From an uncultured Clostridia bacterium (lineage in GTDB: Bacteria > Bacillota > Clostridia > Christensenellales > Borkfalkiaceae), in assembly GCA_947627125.1 (NCBI GenBank), contig CANQUY010000037.1, positions 1 through 13,771 on the forward strand: a stretch of DNA of 13,771 bases, given 5' to 3'. Position 1 is the stretch's first letter; each line of letters starts with the position of its first letter. A model generated the notes under the pieces. It searched no databases. It was given only the letters and a program-made list of their open reading frames with translations, and was not told the origin of the DNA. Position numbers and translations under genes: made by a program. Below, in pieces: positions 1 to 9,087 of this stretch.

Positions 1-12
1 TAAGAGGTAGCT
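1..12 (+). promoter_or_regulatory. Ribosome binding site of the first gene, possibly overlapping an upstream stop codon
   Basis: The window opens with TAA followed directly by GAGG at 4-7, five bases before the ATG at 13. The GAGG is a usable Shine-Dalgarno site. The TAA could be the stop of a preceding gene, as stop codons abut the Shine-Dalgarno site elsewhere in this locus (6353-6360), so the operon may begin before this window. The reading frame of any upstream gene cannot be seen. Confidence 0.45.
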
Positions 13-2115
13 ATGAAAACGATCAACGTTGGTATCGACCTCGGGACGACATATTCCGCCGTTGCGACCTTTGACGAGGCGACGGGGCGGGTAAACATTC
101 TCAAAAACGGGATCGGTGAAGAGATCACCCCGTCCGTTGTATACATGGAAAACGGCACGACCCTCATCGGGCAGGAAGCGAAGGACGAACAGGCGTCCGG
201 GAACATTAACACCGTCGCTTTCTACAAGAGCATGATGGGGGACAAGAACTTTGTGCGCGGGATCGGCGGAAAGCAGTTCGATGCGGAGGGCCTTTCGGGC
301 GTCTTTCTGAGCGAACTCAAAAAGCAGGTCGAGGCGGCGAACGGCGTGCAGATCTCGGGGGCGGTCATCACCTGCCCCGCCTACTTCAACGAAGCGCAGC
401 GGCAGGCCACCATTCACGCCGGCGAAAGGGCGGGGTTCAGGGTCCTCAAGATCATCAATGAGCCCACGGCGGCGATCATCGCCTACGGCCTCACGGGCGG
501 CGGGAAAAAGACCGTCATGGTCTATGACCTCGGCGGCGGGACGTTCGACGTGACGATCGCGAAGATCGACGGCACACGGGTGGATGTGATCGCGACGAAC
601 GGCGACCACCAGCTCGGCGGCCGCAACTGGGACAAGGTTCTCGTCGATGAGATCGCCGACCGCTTTGAAGAGGAATACGGCGTAAATATCGCCTCCAACA
701 AGGAGGATTACACCGAACTCACCGTCCGCTGCGAAAAGGCGAAGAAACAGCTCACCTCCGCCGCACAGGCAACGATCAGCGTGCGCAGCGAGGGGTATAC
801 GGGGTCCTACGTCATCACGCGGGAGGAATTTGAGGATAAGACGCGCCGCCTCATGGCGCAGACGATCCTGCTCACCGAACAGTGCTTTGACGACCTCGGG
901 GGCGGTTTCGGCTGGAACTCCCTCGATGAGATCGTCCTCGTCGGCGGTTCCACCCGCATGCCGCAGGTCTTTGATACGATCAAGGAGAAATTCGGCAAGG
1001 CGCCCATGACGATCGGGGGAAAAGTCGATACGATCGTCGCATCGGGCGCGGCAATGCAGGCGCATCTCTGCGTCGCGGGGAGCATCACGCTCTCGGCAAC
1101 GGGCGGCGGGGCGCGCACGGCGGGCGGAGCTCCCGTCACCCTCACGATCAGCAACGACAATATCCGCGACGTCACGAGCCACAGCCTCGGCATGCTCGCT
1201 TTCGCCAGGAACAGCACGGATCTCGTCAACAGTATCATCATCAAGAAGAACAGCAAGGTGGGCGAGCCCTACGGCAGAGATTACAATATCCGCGGCGACA
1301 AGCTGGAGGTCTATGTCATGCAGGGCGAATTGCCCTCCCCCTATGAGTGCACCCTTCTCTATAAATATGAGGTCACGGGCATGCAGAAGGGGAAGGACAA
1401 TCCTCTCACCGTCTTTTTCCAATACAACCAGAACGGTGTGGTGGACGTTTCCTGTTCCCTTAAGAACGGGACGCCTCTGCATGTGAAGAAAATGGAAGTG
1501 AAGGAAACGATCGACGAGCTCATCGAGCGCTTGAAGCGGGAGAGGGCGGAGGCGGAACGCAAGATGCGCGAAGCGCAGGCGGATATCACCTTCTTCATCG
1601 ACGTTTCGGGCAGTATGAGCGGAAGCCGTCTGACGGAGGCCAAGAACTCCATCATGGGATTCCTTTCGCAGTCCGATCTTTCGCGCACCAAGATCTCCAT
1701 CATTGCGTTCGAGAACTACTGCACATGGCTCTGCACGGAAGAGAAGAACGCGCACAGTATTTCGGCCGGCGTCGGCAGCCTCACGGCGAACGGCGGCACG
1801 GGCGCGAATCCCTTTGCGGAATATCTCCAGAACAAGCGTCTTTCTTCAACGGGCAAGAACATCATCGTCGCTCTTACCGACGGCGAATGGTTCTACGAAG
1901 AGCCCGCGATCGAGAGCGCGAATCTCGTGAAGGAGAAGGGAGTCATCGTCTATGCGATCGGCATCGGCGACGCGAACGAGGAGTTCCTGCGCAAGATCGC
2001 GTCGAAAGGGACGGCCAAGAAGGTGGACCTCAGCGAACTCACCAAGACCTTTGAGGAGATCGCGGGGACCATTGCGACCGAGGCGGGCGGATCCGATTTT
2101 CCGACACTTATATAA
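13..2115 (+). CDS. Hsp70-like ATPase fused to a C-terminal VWA domain
   Basis: Residues 1-380 form an Hsp70/actin-fold ATPase domain. Phosphate-1 loop GIDLGTTYS is at 7-15, the catalytic-lysine equivalent at K72, the glutamate in NEPTAA at E150, phosphate-2 DLGGGTFD at 172-179 and the adenosine motif VGGSTRMP at 310-317. All key residues are present, so ATP hydrolysis is expected. Residues about 389-490 resemble the beta-sandwich substrate-binding domain of DnaK. The helical lid is replaced by a charged helix (about 497-522) and then a VWA domain (about 526-695) with a complete metal-ion-dependent adhesion site: DVSGS (D530, S532, S534), T596 and D623. At 700 residues it is longer than DnaK (about 600-640). 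There is no signal peptide, so it is cytoplasmic. The VWA domain probably binds a partner through a divalent metal. As the first gene of the visible operon it likely works with the J-like protein that follows. It is not the housekeeping DnaK. Confidence 0.9.
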   Translation: MKTINVGIDLGTTYSAVATFDEATGRVNILKNGIGEEITPSVVYMENGTTLIGQEAKDEQASGNINTVAFYKSMMGDKNFVRGIGGKQFDAEGLSGVFLSELKKQVEAANGVQISGAVITCPAYFNEAQRQATIHAGERAGFRVLKIINEPTAAIIAYGLTGGGKKTVMVYDLGGGTFDVTIAKIDGTRVDVIATNGDHQLGGRNWDKVLVDEIADRFEEEYGVNIASNKEDYTELTVRCEKAKKQLTSAAQATISVRSEGYTGSYVITREEFEDKTRRLMAQTILLTEQCFDDLGGGFGWNSLDEIVLVGGSTRMPQVFDTIKEKFGKAPMTIGGKVDTIVASGAAMQAHLCVAGSITLSATGGGARTAGGAPVTLTISNDNIRDVTSHSLGMLAFARNSTDLVNSIIIKKNSKVGEPYGRDYNIRGDKLEVYVMQGELPSPYECTLLYKYEVTGMQKGKDNPLTVFFQYNQNGVVDVSCSLKNGTPLHVKKMEVKETIDELIERLKRERAEAERKMREAQADITFFIDVSGSMSGSRLTEAKNSIMGFLSQSDLSRTKISIIAFENYCTWLCTEEKNAHSISAGVGSLTANGGTGANPFAEYLQNKRLSSTGKNIIVALTDGEWFYEEPAIESANLVKEKGVIVYAIGIGDANEEFLRKIASKGTAKKVDLSELTKTFEEIAGTIATEAGGSDFPTLI

Positions 2116-2133
2116 CGAAATAACGACATAACG
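2112..2133 (+). repeat. Triple ATAACG microrepeat at the junction of genes 1 and 2
   Basis: ATAACG occurs three times at an exact 8-base period (starts 2112, 2120, 2128). It runs from the stop codon of the Hsp70-VWA gene to the start of the weak GGGA ribosome site of the next gene. It may be a slippage product or an unstructured ribosome-standby segment. No function is proven. Confidence 0.5.
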
Positions 2134-2143
2134 GGAAATTATT

Positions 2144-5100
2144 ATGGCAGATACAAGGACGCCGCAGGAGCTTGCTTCTGCGAACTTCAATTACTTCATT
2201 GCGCTCAAGCTCGGCGTAAAGGAAACCAATCCGAAGGTCATAGAAAAGGCGATTGCCGATATCAAGGCGATCACGGATGAAAATGCCTACGGCGAACGTC
2301 TTAAGGCCCTCACCTCCGATATGGAGCGGGTGATGGGGAACGAAGCCGAGCGCAAGAAGGAGGCCGAGGCGGCCGTGCGCTTCAAACTTGCCGAGATGAT
2401 GGATCTCGTCAAGAATATCGCGCTCAGCAACGGCATCATCTTCAAGAGCGAATTGCAGGCTCTGCGCAACAACGCCAACAAGGAAGCGCAGTACTATACT
2501 TTCCCCGAACTCGAAGCGGAATTTCTCGCTTTCAATGCGAACGGCGCCATCAAGTATATCGACGACGTCACGGGCGTGAAGATCCCCTTCAAGGATTTCG
2601 ATCGCATCACGGATTCCCTGCAATCCTCTCTTCGCATGACCACGCTCTATGAGTTTTTGGGCGTTTCTCCCACGGCGGACGACCAGACGATCGCCGCGGC
2701 GAAATCCAAGACATACAGCGAATACATGGCGAAGGGGGACAGGAGCCTCCGTTCCCTCGGCAAGGGCCTGTGCGGCGACGTGGATGCCTTTTTACGCAGC
2801 AAGGAAGGGAGAAAGAACTACGACGAGTACATTCTTCTGCGCGAAAAGGTGTGGAAGCAGTTCGCCCTGCGCAAGCAATACGGCGCAAAATCCATCAGTC
2901 TGAACGAATTCTTCGACTTCGCCCAGATCATCATGGACGAAACGAAGAAGAGCATCGACGAAGTCGAGGTGCTTCTCGGCGCGGGCCTCAAGGCGTACGC
3001 GCTCACCGTGGCGGGGGGAGATAAGCAGGGCACGGGCATGAAAGAGCTCGAACTCTGCCCCTACGATGACTGCGGCAAGATCTACGAGGCGGGTTCCAAG
3101 ACCTGCCCGCACTGCGGAAGAGCGCTCGAAGTCATCTGCTGGAACTGCGGGGGCAAGATGCCCTTCACCATGAAATCCAAGACCTGCGGCACTTGCGGCG
3201 CAAGCTATCAAAACAAGGACCTCTACGCGAAGAACTGTGCCGAACTCGACAGACTTCTCGCCATGCCCGTCTGCGACATGAACAAGGTGCAATCGGCGTT
3301 GATGGGGATCAAAAATTTGGTTCCCGATTACAAAAAGGCGCCGCAGTCCGTGCTTGCGGTCAAGGTCGCGGAGTACGAGGCGGAGATCCGCAAGCGGGAC
3401 GAGATCGAGCGCACCAAGGGCGTGAAGTACCGTGCGGAGATGAAGAAAGCGTCCGAGCTCGCCGCAGTCAAAAATTACATGCAGGCAAAGAGCATGGCGG
3501 AGAGCGTCCGCCGCGCCTATGCCGACTATAACCTTGCGGAAACGCAGAAAACGATCGCGGAGTACGACGCCGTCATCGCCAAAGCGCAGCGGGAATTCGC
3601 GGCCGCGCACAACCTCATTGCGCAGAACAATGCGGATGCCGCCGTGGATGCCGCGATCAGGGCGCTCGGGATCGTCGCAGACCTCAGCGAGGCCAAGCAA
3701 TTTATTGCGAAATATCCTCCCAAGCCGCCCCTTTCCGTCCGCGCGACCTACGACCGCGGCACGGTGAAGGTCGTCTGGCAGCTCCCCGCGGCCCGCGGCA
3801 CCACTTCCTATTCCCTCCTGCGCAAGGTGGGATCCGCGCCCGCGGGTCCCGACGACGGAACGGTCGTTGCGGGCGGCCTGACCATTGATTTCTTTGAAGA
3901 TAAGAACGTCGCCTCCGCCACGCGCTACTTCTACGCCGGCTTTGCGGAACGCGCGGGCGTCCGATCCGCCGTCGTCGCCTGCCCGACGCCCGTCGTCTAC
4001 TTCGGCGACGTCGCGAACGTGCGGCAGGAGATGGTCGAAGGGGTCATCAGCGTCAAGTGGGACCTGCCCGAGAACGTGAAAACGGTGGAGGTATGGAAGA
4101 AAAAGGGCTCCGTGCCGCCGCAGAACGCGGGGGACGGCGAACGGCTCCAGAACGTCGCGCAGGACGGCTTTAAAGACGAAAATGCGAGCGGGGAAACGAG
4201 CTATCTCATCCTCTGCAAATATGAGGTCAACGGTGCCGTGCAGACGTCGAGAGGGGTTTCCCGCACGTTCAAGGCGATCCGCATGCTCCGCCTGCCCGAG
4301 AAACTGTCGGTGCGGCAGGAAACGCCCTGCGAATTCATCTTCGAGGGCAATACCGACGCGGGCAATCTGCGCCTGCTCTTTGCCGCGGAGAAGCTCTCCT
4401 GCAGGACGGGCGTCATGCTCAAATCGGAGAGCTATACGGAGGCAGTCAAGGGCTCGTCGGAACTTCGGGCCGTCTTTGCGGGGCAGGAGATCTCCTTTAC
4501 GCTCCCGCCCGACACGGTGGGGTGGCTCTATCCCGTTTTCTATAACGACCAGCTCTTCATCGTCGCCCCGCCGATCGCGGTCAACAGCATCTGCGGCGTG
4601 CGCAACCTTGCCTATGAGGACAAGGGCACGGGCGGCGTGATCACGGGCGTTCTGCATCCGAAGGTCATCAACGTCATCGCAAAACTTAGCGAAAAGAACT
4701 ATGTCACCGACTTTTCGGGGGCGGGCGACACGGTGAAGATCTCCGCACAGGACTTTGTTGACCAAGACGGGCTCAAGCTCAGCCTCAAGCGCAACGTCGG
4801 ATACTATATCACCCTCTTTACGGAGGCGGAAGTCAACGGCAAAAAGACGGTCACGATGGCCCAAAAGATCGAAGAGGTCGTCTGCCAGAGAGATAAGACG
4901 GCGGTAAAGTTCTGTTTTGAATTCACGGCGACGCCGATGAAACCTTTCAAACTCACCCTGAAATTTTCTGCCGACACCGAAGTGGCGCTTCCCGAGCTCG
5001 TCATCGTCCGCGGCGCGCCCAAACCCATCAGCAAGGCGGCGGGCGAACTCGTGGAGAGGCTCCCCGCGGCGACCCTCAAAAAGGGATTTCTGAGCAAAGA

Positions 5101-5218
5101 ATATACATATAAGACGACGGTGACGGTTCCGCCGATGGCAAGGGGCATGAGCTTTTCGCTCTTCCCCGCAGGCAGCAGCGCGGGCTATATCCAATTCAAA
5201 GAAGTCCTCAAACTCTGA
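2144..5218 (+). CDS. Large J-like / double zinc ribbon / fibronectin-III-like protein
   Basis: This 1024-residue protein has several modules. Residues 1-160 are mostly helical. Residues 166-232 look like a DnaJ J domain: LYEFLGVSPTAD at 168-179, a helix, and a GRKNYDEY end at 222-229. However, the HPD tripeptide needed to stimulate Hsp70 ATPase is absent; AKGD (196-199) stands in its place. Two zinc ribbons follow: C305/C310/C321/C324 and C332/C335/C348/C351. A long charged coiled coil spans about 390-515. Two fibronectin-III-like beta repeats lie at about 524-617 and 620-706, and a beta-rich tail runs to the end. No signal peptide or membrane segment is seen. Position directly after the Hsp70-VWA gene (28-base gap) suggests a partner or scaffold for it. 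The ribosome site is weak (GGGA at 2133-2136), suggesting lower or coupled translation. The J-domain reading is by pattern and could be a convergent helical bundle; the zinc ribbons are clear. Confidence 0.8.
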   Translation: MADTRTPQELASANFNYFIALKLGVKETNPKVIEKAIADIKAITDENAYGERLKALTSDMERVMGNEAERKKEAEAAVRFKLAEMMDLVKNIALSNGIIFKSELQALRNNANKEAQYYTFPELEAEFLAFNANGAIKYIDDVTGVKIPFKDFDRITDSLQSSLRMTTLYEFLGVSPTADDQTIAAAKSKTYSEYMAKGDRSLRSLGKGLCGDVDAFLRSKEGRKNYDEYILLREKVWKQFALRKQYGAKSISLNEFFDFAQIIMDETKKSIDEVEVLLGAGLKAYALTVAGGDKQGTGMKELELCPYDDCGKIYEAGSKTCPHCGRALEVICWNCGGKMPFTMKSKTCGTCGASYQNKDLYAKNCAELDRLLAMPVCDMNKVQSALMGIKNLVPDYKKAPQSVLAVKVAEYEAEIRKRDEIERTKGVKYRAEMKKASELAAVKNYMQAKSMAESVRRAYADYNLAETQKTIAEYDAVIAKAQREFAAAHNLIAQNNADAAVDAAIRALGIVADLSEAKQFIAKYPPKPPLSVRATYDRGTVKVVWQLPAARGTTSYSLLRKVGSAPAGPDDGTVVAGGLTIDFFEDKNVASATRYFYAGFAERAGVRSAVVACPTPVVYFGDVANVRQEMVEGVISVKWDLPENVKTVEVWKKKGSVPPQNAGDGERLQNVAQDGFKDENASGETSYLILCKYEVNGAVQTSRGVSRTFKAIRMLRLPEKLSVRQETPCEFIFEGNTDAGNLRLLFAAEKLSCRTGVMLKSESYTEAVKGSSELRAVFAGQEISFTLPPDTVGWLYPVFYNDQLFIVAPPIAVNSICGVRNLAYEDKGTGGVITGVLHPKVINVIAKLSEKNYVTDFSGAGDTVKISAQDFVDQDGLKLSLKRNVGYYITLFTEAEVNGKKTVTMAQKIEEVVCQRDKTAVKFCFEFTATPMKPFKLTLKFSADTEVALPELVIVRGAPKPISKAAGELVERLPAATLKKGFLSKEYTYKTTVTVPPMARGMSFSLFPAGSSAGYIQFKEVLKL

Positions 5219-5236
5219 TCTGAACAGGAGAATACC

Positions 5237-6355
5237 ATGACAAAATTTACATGTCCCTACTGCTATGCGGAACACACCCTGCTCGACTGCGACATGCGCT
5301 GCACTTACAATATCCCCGGGAAGGACGTCAAGTGCGTGAAGAACGTGGTCAAGGATTCGCAGGAGTTCATTCCCAACCGCAGCAAGACCGCGTGCCTCAA
5401 GTGCACGGCGGCGAGCAAGCTCATCTACTGCCCCGACGTCGGCATGGAGATCCCGCGCGACTTTTTGACGGGCCCCAGCCTTCCCATCGCCCTCATCGGC
5501 GCAAAGGCGTCCGGCAAGTCGAACTACATAGGCGTGCTCGTGCAGGAGATCAAGCGGCGCATGTCCCAGCGTTTCAACTGCATGCTCTCCATGACGAGCA
5601 GCGAGGAATCCAAGCACGTCTATGACAACTATTATTATGACCCGCTCTACAACCAGGGCGCGGTCATAGATTCCACCAACAAGAATGAGATCCTGCCGCC
5701 GCTCATCTTCCCGATCCGCTTCCTCGACAACAAGGACCGCATCAGCAAGACGGCGACCTTGACGTTCTACGACACGGCGGGGGAGAATTTGAACGACAAG
5801 ACGGATATGGTCGTCTACAACCGCTATCTGCCCAACTCCAAGGGGATCATTCTCCTTCTCGACCCCCTTCAGATCCCCTCCATCCGCAAACAGTTGCAGG
5901 GCAAGGTCACCCTTCCCGAAAAGAGCGAGGAGGCGTATGCCATTCTCAACCGCGTGGCGGAGAATATCAGAAGCGTCAAGAACCTGCGAGAGAAGGACAA
6001 GATCAAGATCCCGCTCGCCATTGCGTTCACCAAGATCGATGTGCTCGAAAAGTATGACATTCTTCCCGAAGGGAGCTGCCTGAGGGACGAATCCGAGCAC
6101 ACCAAGCGCGGCGTGTTCGTTGCGTCCGACCGCGAGAGCTGCGATATCGAAATGCGCGCGCTCCTCGCCTCGTGGCTCGACGATGACATTCTGCAGCTTC
6201 TCAACCATTTCACCAAGAGTTCATTCTTCGGCCTCTCCTCCTTTGGCGACATTCCCGTCAACAACAGGCTGGCGGGGGAGATCAAGGCCAGACGCGTTCT
6301 CGACCCGCTCCTGTGGCTTCTCGCCGAGAACAACTATATCAAGACTGTAAAATAA
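5237..6355 (+). CDS. Zinc-finger GTPase of the conflict-system (double-GTPase) type
   Basis: This 372-residue protein starts with a cysteine-rich module (C6, C9, C18, C22, C33, C53, C56, C65), probably binding one or two zinc ions. A P-loop GTPase domain follows: Walker A GAKASGKS at 88-95, G3 DTAGEN at 179-184 and G4 TKID at 265-268. DTAGE has Glu where Ras-like GTPases have the catalytic Gln, so intrinsic hydrolysis may be slow or need a partner. The layout resembles the DO-GTPase families found next to GAP1 proteins in predicted NTP-dependent conflict systems; assignment to that family is by memory of its pattern. No membrane segment is seen, so it is probably cytoplasmic. The start is supported by AGGAG at 5226-5230, six bases upstream. 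It lies 18 bases after the J-like gene, and its stop TAA runs straight into the ribosome site of the GAP1-like gene, which implies the two are made together. Confidence 0.85.
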   Translation: MTKFTCPYCYAEHTLLDCDMRCTYNIPGKDVKCVKNVVKDSQEFIPNRSKTACLKCTAASKLIYCPDVGMEIPRDFLTGPSLPIALIGAKASGKSNYIGVLVQEIKRRMSQRFNCMLSMTSSEESKHVYDNYYYDPLYNQGAVIDSTNKNEILPPLIFPIRFLDNKDRISKTATLTFYDTAGENLNDKTDMVVYNRYLPNSKGIILLLDPLQIPSIRKQLQGKVTLPEKSEEAYAILNRVAENIRSVKNLREKDKIKIPLAIAFTKIDVLEKYDILPEGSCLRDESEHTKRGVFVASDRESCDIEMRALLASWLDDDILQLLNHFTKSSFFGLSSFGDIPVNNRLAGEIKARRVLDPLLWLLAENNYIKTVK

Positions 6356-6360
6356 GGAGG
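6353..6360 (+). promoter_or_regulatory. Stop codon abutting the ribosome binding site (translational coupling)
   Basis: TAAGGAGG combines the stop of the zinc-finger GTPase (6353-6355) with a perfect GGAGG Shine-Dalgarno site (6356-6360), seven bases before the ATG at 6368. Ribosomes ending the GTPase sit on the start site of the GAP1-like gene, so near-equal synthesis of the two products is expected. Confidence 0.75.
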
Positions 6361-6367
6361 GAATCTC

Positions 6368-9064
6368 ATGAAGGTAAGTCAATATCTCTACACATCATGG
6401 AAAAATGCGCCGAACTATGGGTTCAGTCTTTTCTCCAAGAGTGCGGACGTTACGCAGGAGGAAGATACGGCGATTTCCCAGATGATGAAGTACCGCGCGC
6501 CCAAGGGACTGCCCTACGATCCCACCGAGGACGAGATCGAGCGCATGTTCCCGCGGTCGTTCGCCTATTTCCGTCTGCCCACAGGCAGGTACTGTCTGGC
6601 GCAGTCCGTCTATATCGGCCACGAGTACAAGGGTTTTGAGGATGCGGGCCGCATGGGGAATTTCCTCATCCATGCCTTTGTATTCCAAGAGGATCCCTCT
6701 CTCTGCCCCGCAAGTTTCATCGGCTCCGATGTGTTCCGCCGCGACCTCACCCTCGAGGAGTGGAGGGCGTCGAACCCGCCCGCGCTCCCCGCAACGGACA
6801 TTCCCGCGGCCGTTCCCGCAGACGAGGGGGCGCTCTCCGCGTTCCTTTCGGATCCCAACAGGAAAAAAGTCTTGGCGTTGCTCGTGCAGGCCGTGATGAA
6901 CAGGGCGGAGGGCGCGTCGAATGCGACTATCTATCTCAACGATACCCTTCAAAATCTCAAGCTGTGGTATCTCGCCCTGACGGCGTGCCTCCCCGCGAAG
7001 CTCGTTTCCCGCCTGACCTTTACGGATTTTTCCATGGACGACTGCCCGCGGCTTGCGCCCGAACTCCGTCCGTGGATCTTCCATGTGCGCGACGACGGCA
7101 TGATGACCATCGACTACCGCAACAAGATGCTTTCGGGGGCGCTCGTCTTTGATCTTCAGAAGAATCTGTACAGCGAAGTGAACGTCGGGACGTTCGTGTC
7201 GAGGATCGTGGAAACCCTCGCGCAGAGGGGGCTCGCCGCCGCCGCGTCCTGCGCCTCTCTCGCGGAGGACATCTCGAAAAAGACGGGGCTTTCCCTCAAC
7301 GACGCCTTGACCATCACGGACGCGATCAACGGGAACTATGACGCCTATGCCACGCTGGACAGCCTCATGACCGCTTTCCGCGGTGCGACGGCCTACCGTC
7401 CTGCGGAAGTTCTCGCCATGCACAAGACTCTCTGCGCCTATCTGCTCCGCGGGAAGTACCCCAAGGCGGATACAAAGGAGCTCTTCGTTTCCTTCTATCC
7501 CGAAATGGACGCCGCAACCCGCGAGGCGATCGTTTCTTATTATGCCGACAGCTTCACGGCGGCGGGGGATATCAATGCCGTCGTCGCCGAATTCAAGCGG
7601 AGAATGCCCTTCGGGACCTACGATTTTGCGGAGTATGCTCTCCGCACCTGCGGGGCAGAGGGATATCTCAAGACCTACGGGAGAGATTTCGGCCGCATCG
7701 GCCTGCTCTTTGCGGCGATCGCGGAGAATTACCGCGCCCTCTCTTCCCGCACGGACAAGGCGCAGCTCGATTATTATCTCTTCGGCGCAGTGCGCAAGTA
7801 CGTCGCCGAGGGCAACAAGCAGTATGTGAACGACCTATTGAAACAGCTCACCAATTACGGGCTGAAAGCTGCGCCCTTCAGAGTCGATGCGGCGCAACAG
7901 CTCCTTTCGTCCTCCAATATCGACCTCGACTGGTTCTTCGAGCTCGTCACCGACCTTGCCGATGACCCCGCAACTGCCTCACAGCTGGTGCAGAAGCTCC
8001 TGCTCAGCTATCCCGACCGCAGAAAGCTGGTGGAGGGGTACGGCCGCTATGCAGACGGCAACGCCCGCTATGCTCCCGTGGACAAAAAACTCAGGGAATC
8101 CCGCGAGCTCGAATCCTTCTACGGCGAGTACGAGAAATTCAGGCTGACCTCCAAGCCGATGGACACGGCCGCGCTCGTCAAATTCTACACCGAGTACTGT
8201 CTTGAGGGGAAAGATAAGGAGGGGATGCTCTCCAAGTACGTTTCGCAGACCCTCAACCGCAAGGAAAAGAACGAGAGGCCGAAGGCGGCGGGAGAGATTT
8301 ATGCCGCGCTGGTGAATGCGCCGAAGAGCAGACAGGCAGGCAGGCCCCTCGACGGCAAGACGGTCGCAACGCTCGTCGAAGGGGGCTTCACCTCCGTCCC
8401 TCTTTCCGTGGTGGAGAAAACGCTCAGCGATGCAAGGGTCGGCGGCGGCTACAGAGCTCTTGCGGAAGCGGGGCTCGCCGCGGGGCTGGACGTTTCGGAA
8501 TATCTCGCCGTTCAGCAGGCGGCCCGCTTGCCCGGGAAGGGCTACGACCGCAAGAGAAAGTCCAACGTGCAGGACTACGAAGAGGCGGAAAAACTTCTGG
8601 CGGGCAATGCGCTCTACAGCTGTCTGAGGAGCGATAAGGTCAAGAAACTCTTCATGAGCGAGTATTTCGCACGCGTCGCATTTTTGCTCGACGGCGTCCT
8701 TGCCCGCGAAAAGCTTGGCTTCGGCGCCGCCGTGGAGGGGACGCTCGGCGTCTTTATCGGGGAGCGCGACGTGCTCGCAAAACTGCTCGGTGCGGTCGAA
8801 GGCACAAGGGAGAAGTTCGACGAAGAGGGATTCATCGCCCGCCTTCTGATCTTCGCCGAAACGGCGCAGGAGAGCAAGAAGAGAGTATACGAGAGGGCGC
8901 TCGAAGAGTACTTCGACGGGCTGAAGCCGAAGGAATGTAAGAAGATCTTCAAGACGGCGGAGGAGCTCTGCCCCGAGGGGAAGCAAACGCCCGTACACGA
9001 CTATGCCGAAGCATACACGGCATCTCACAAGAAATCCATCTTCGGATGGTTCAAGAAGAAGTAA
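6368..9064 (+). CDS. GAP1-like (GTPase-associated protein 1) large helical protein
   Basis: This 898-residue protein has no transmembrane segment or signal peptide. The first 120 residues match the pattern I associate with GAP1-N domains: a YTSW segment at 8-11, a Pro-rich FPRSFAYFRLPTGR stretch, then GRMGNFLIHAFVF near residue 100. A helical segment about 150-290 with LPAKLVSRLTFTDFS resembles the GAP1 middle domain, and the remaining 600 residues are helix-rich. No catalytic motif can be seen. GAP1 proteins are encoded beside DO-GTPases in predicted conflict systems; the name means GTPase-associated, not proven GTPase-activating. Its place between the two GTPase genes here fits that pairing. 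It probably binds one or both GTPases and may act as adaptor, regulator or scaffold. The gene is translationally coupled to the preceding GTPase gene. The family call rests on recognition of the N-terminal pattern, not on a search. Confidence 0.75.
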   Translation: MKVSQYLYTSWKNAPNYGFSLFSKSADVTQEEDTAISQMMKYRAPKGLPYDPTEDEIERMFPRSFAYFRLPTGRYCLAQSVYIGHEYKGFEDAGRMGNFLIHAFVFQEDPSLCPASFIGSDVFRRDLTLEEWRASNPPALPATDIPAAVPADEGALSAFLSDPNRKKVLALLVQAVMNRAEGASNATIYLNDTLQNLKLWYLALTACLPAKLVSRLTFTDFSMDDCPRLAPELRPWIFHVRDDGMMTIDYRNKMLSGALVFDLQKNLYSEVNVGTFVSRIVETLAQRGLAAAASCASLAEDISKKTGLSLNDALTITDAINGNYDAYATLDSLMTAFRGATAYRPAEVLAMHKTLCAYLLRGKYPKADTKELFVSFYPEMDAATREAIVSYYADSFTAAGDINAVVAEFKRRMPFGTYDFAEYALRTCGAEGYLKTYGRDFGRIGLLFAAIAENYRALSSRTDKAQLDYYLFGAVRKYVAEGNKQYVNDLLKQLTNYGLKAAPFRVDAAQQLLSSSNIDLDWFFELVTDLADDPATASQLVQKLLLSYPDRRKLVEGYGRYADGNARYAPVDKKLRESRELESFYGEYEKFRLTSKPMDTAALVKFYTEYCLEGKDKEGMLSKYVSQTLNRKEKNERPKAAGEIYAALVNAPKSRQAGRPLDGKTVATLVEGGFTSVPLSVVEKTLSDARVGGGYRALAEAGLAAGLDVSEYLAVQQAARLPGKGYDRKRKSNVQDYEEAEKLLAGNALYSCLRSDKVKKLFMSEYFARVAFLLDGVLAREKLGFGAAVEGTLGVFIGERDVLAKLLGAVEGTREKFDEEGFIARLLIFAETAQESKKRVYERALEEYFDGLKPKECKKIFKTAEELCPEGKQTPVHDYAEAYTASHKKSIFGWFKKK

Positions 9065-9087
9065 TCAATTTGTAAGGAGATAGGAAA

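Noticed and set aside
13..2115. Housekeeping dnaK
   Set aside because: The lid is replaced by a VWA domain, no grpE or dnaJ of the usual kind is nearby, and the neighbours are GTPase/GAP1 genes.
2624..2840. Calling the second gene dnaJ
   Set aside because: The HPD motif is absent, the CxxCxGxG repeats of DnaJ are not present, and the length and other domains differ greatly.
2792..6208. A 1138-codon open frame on the minus strand, opposite the J-like and GTPase genes
   Set aside because: Its protein is rich in Arg, His, Asp and Leu with no motif, while the + strand genes there have zinc ribbons and GTPase motifs and good ribosome sites. It arises because TTA, CTA and TCA are rare in the sense frame.
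6395..7423. Long minus-strand open frame opposite the GAP1-like gene, with a similar one at 7979-9028
   Set aside because: Composition is typical of antisense shadow frames, there is no recognisable domain, and the + strand frame is continuous and family-like.
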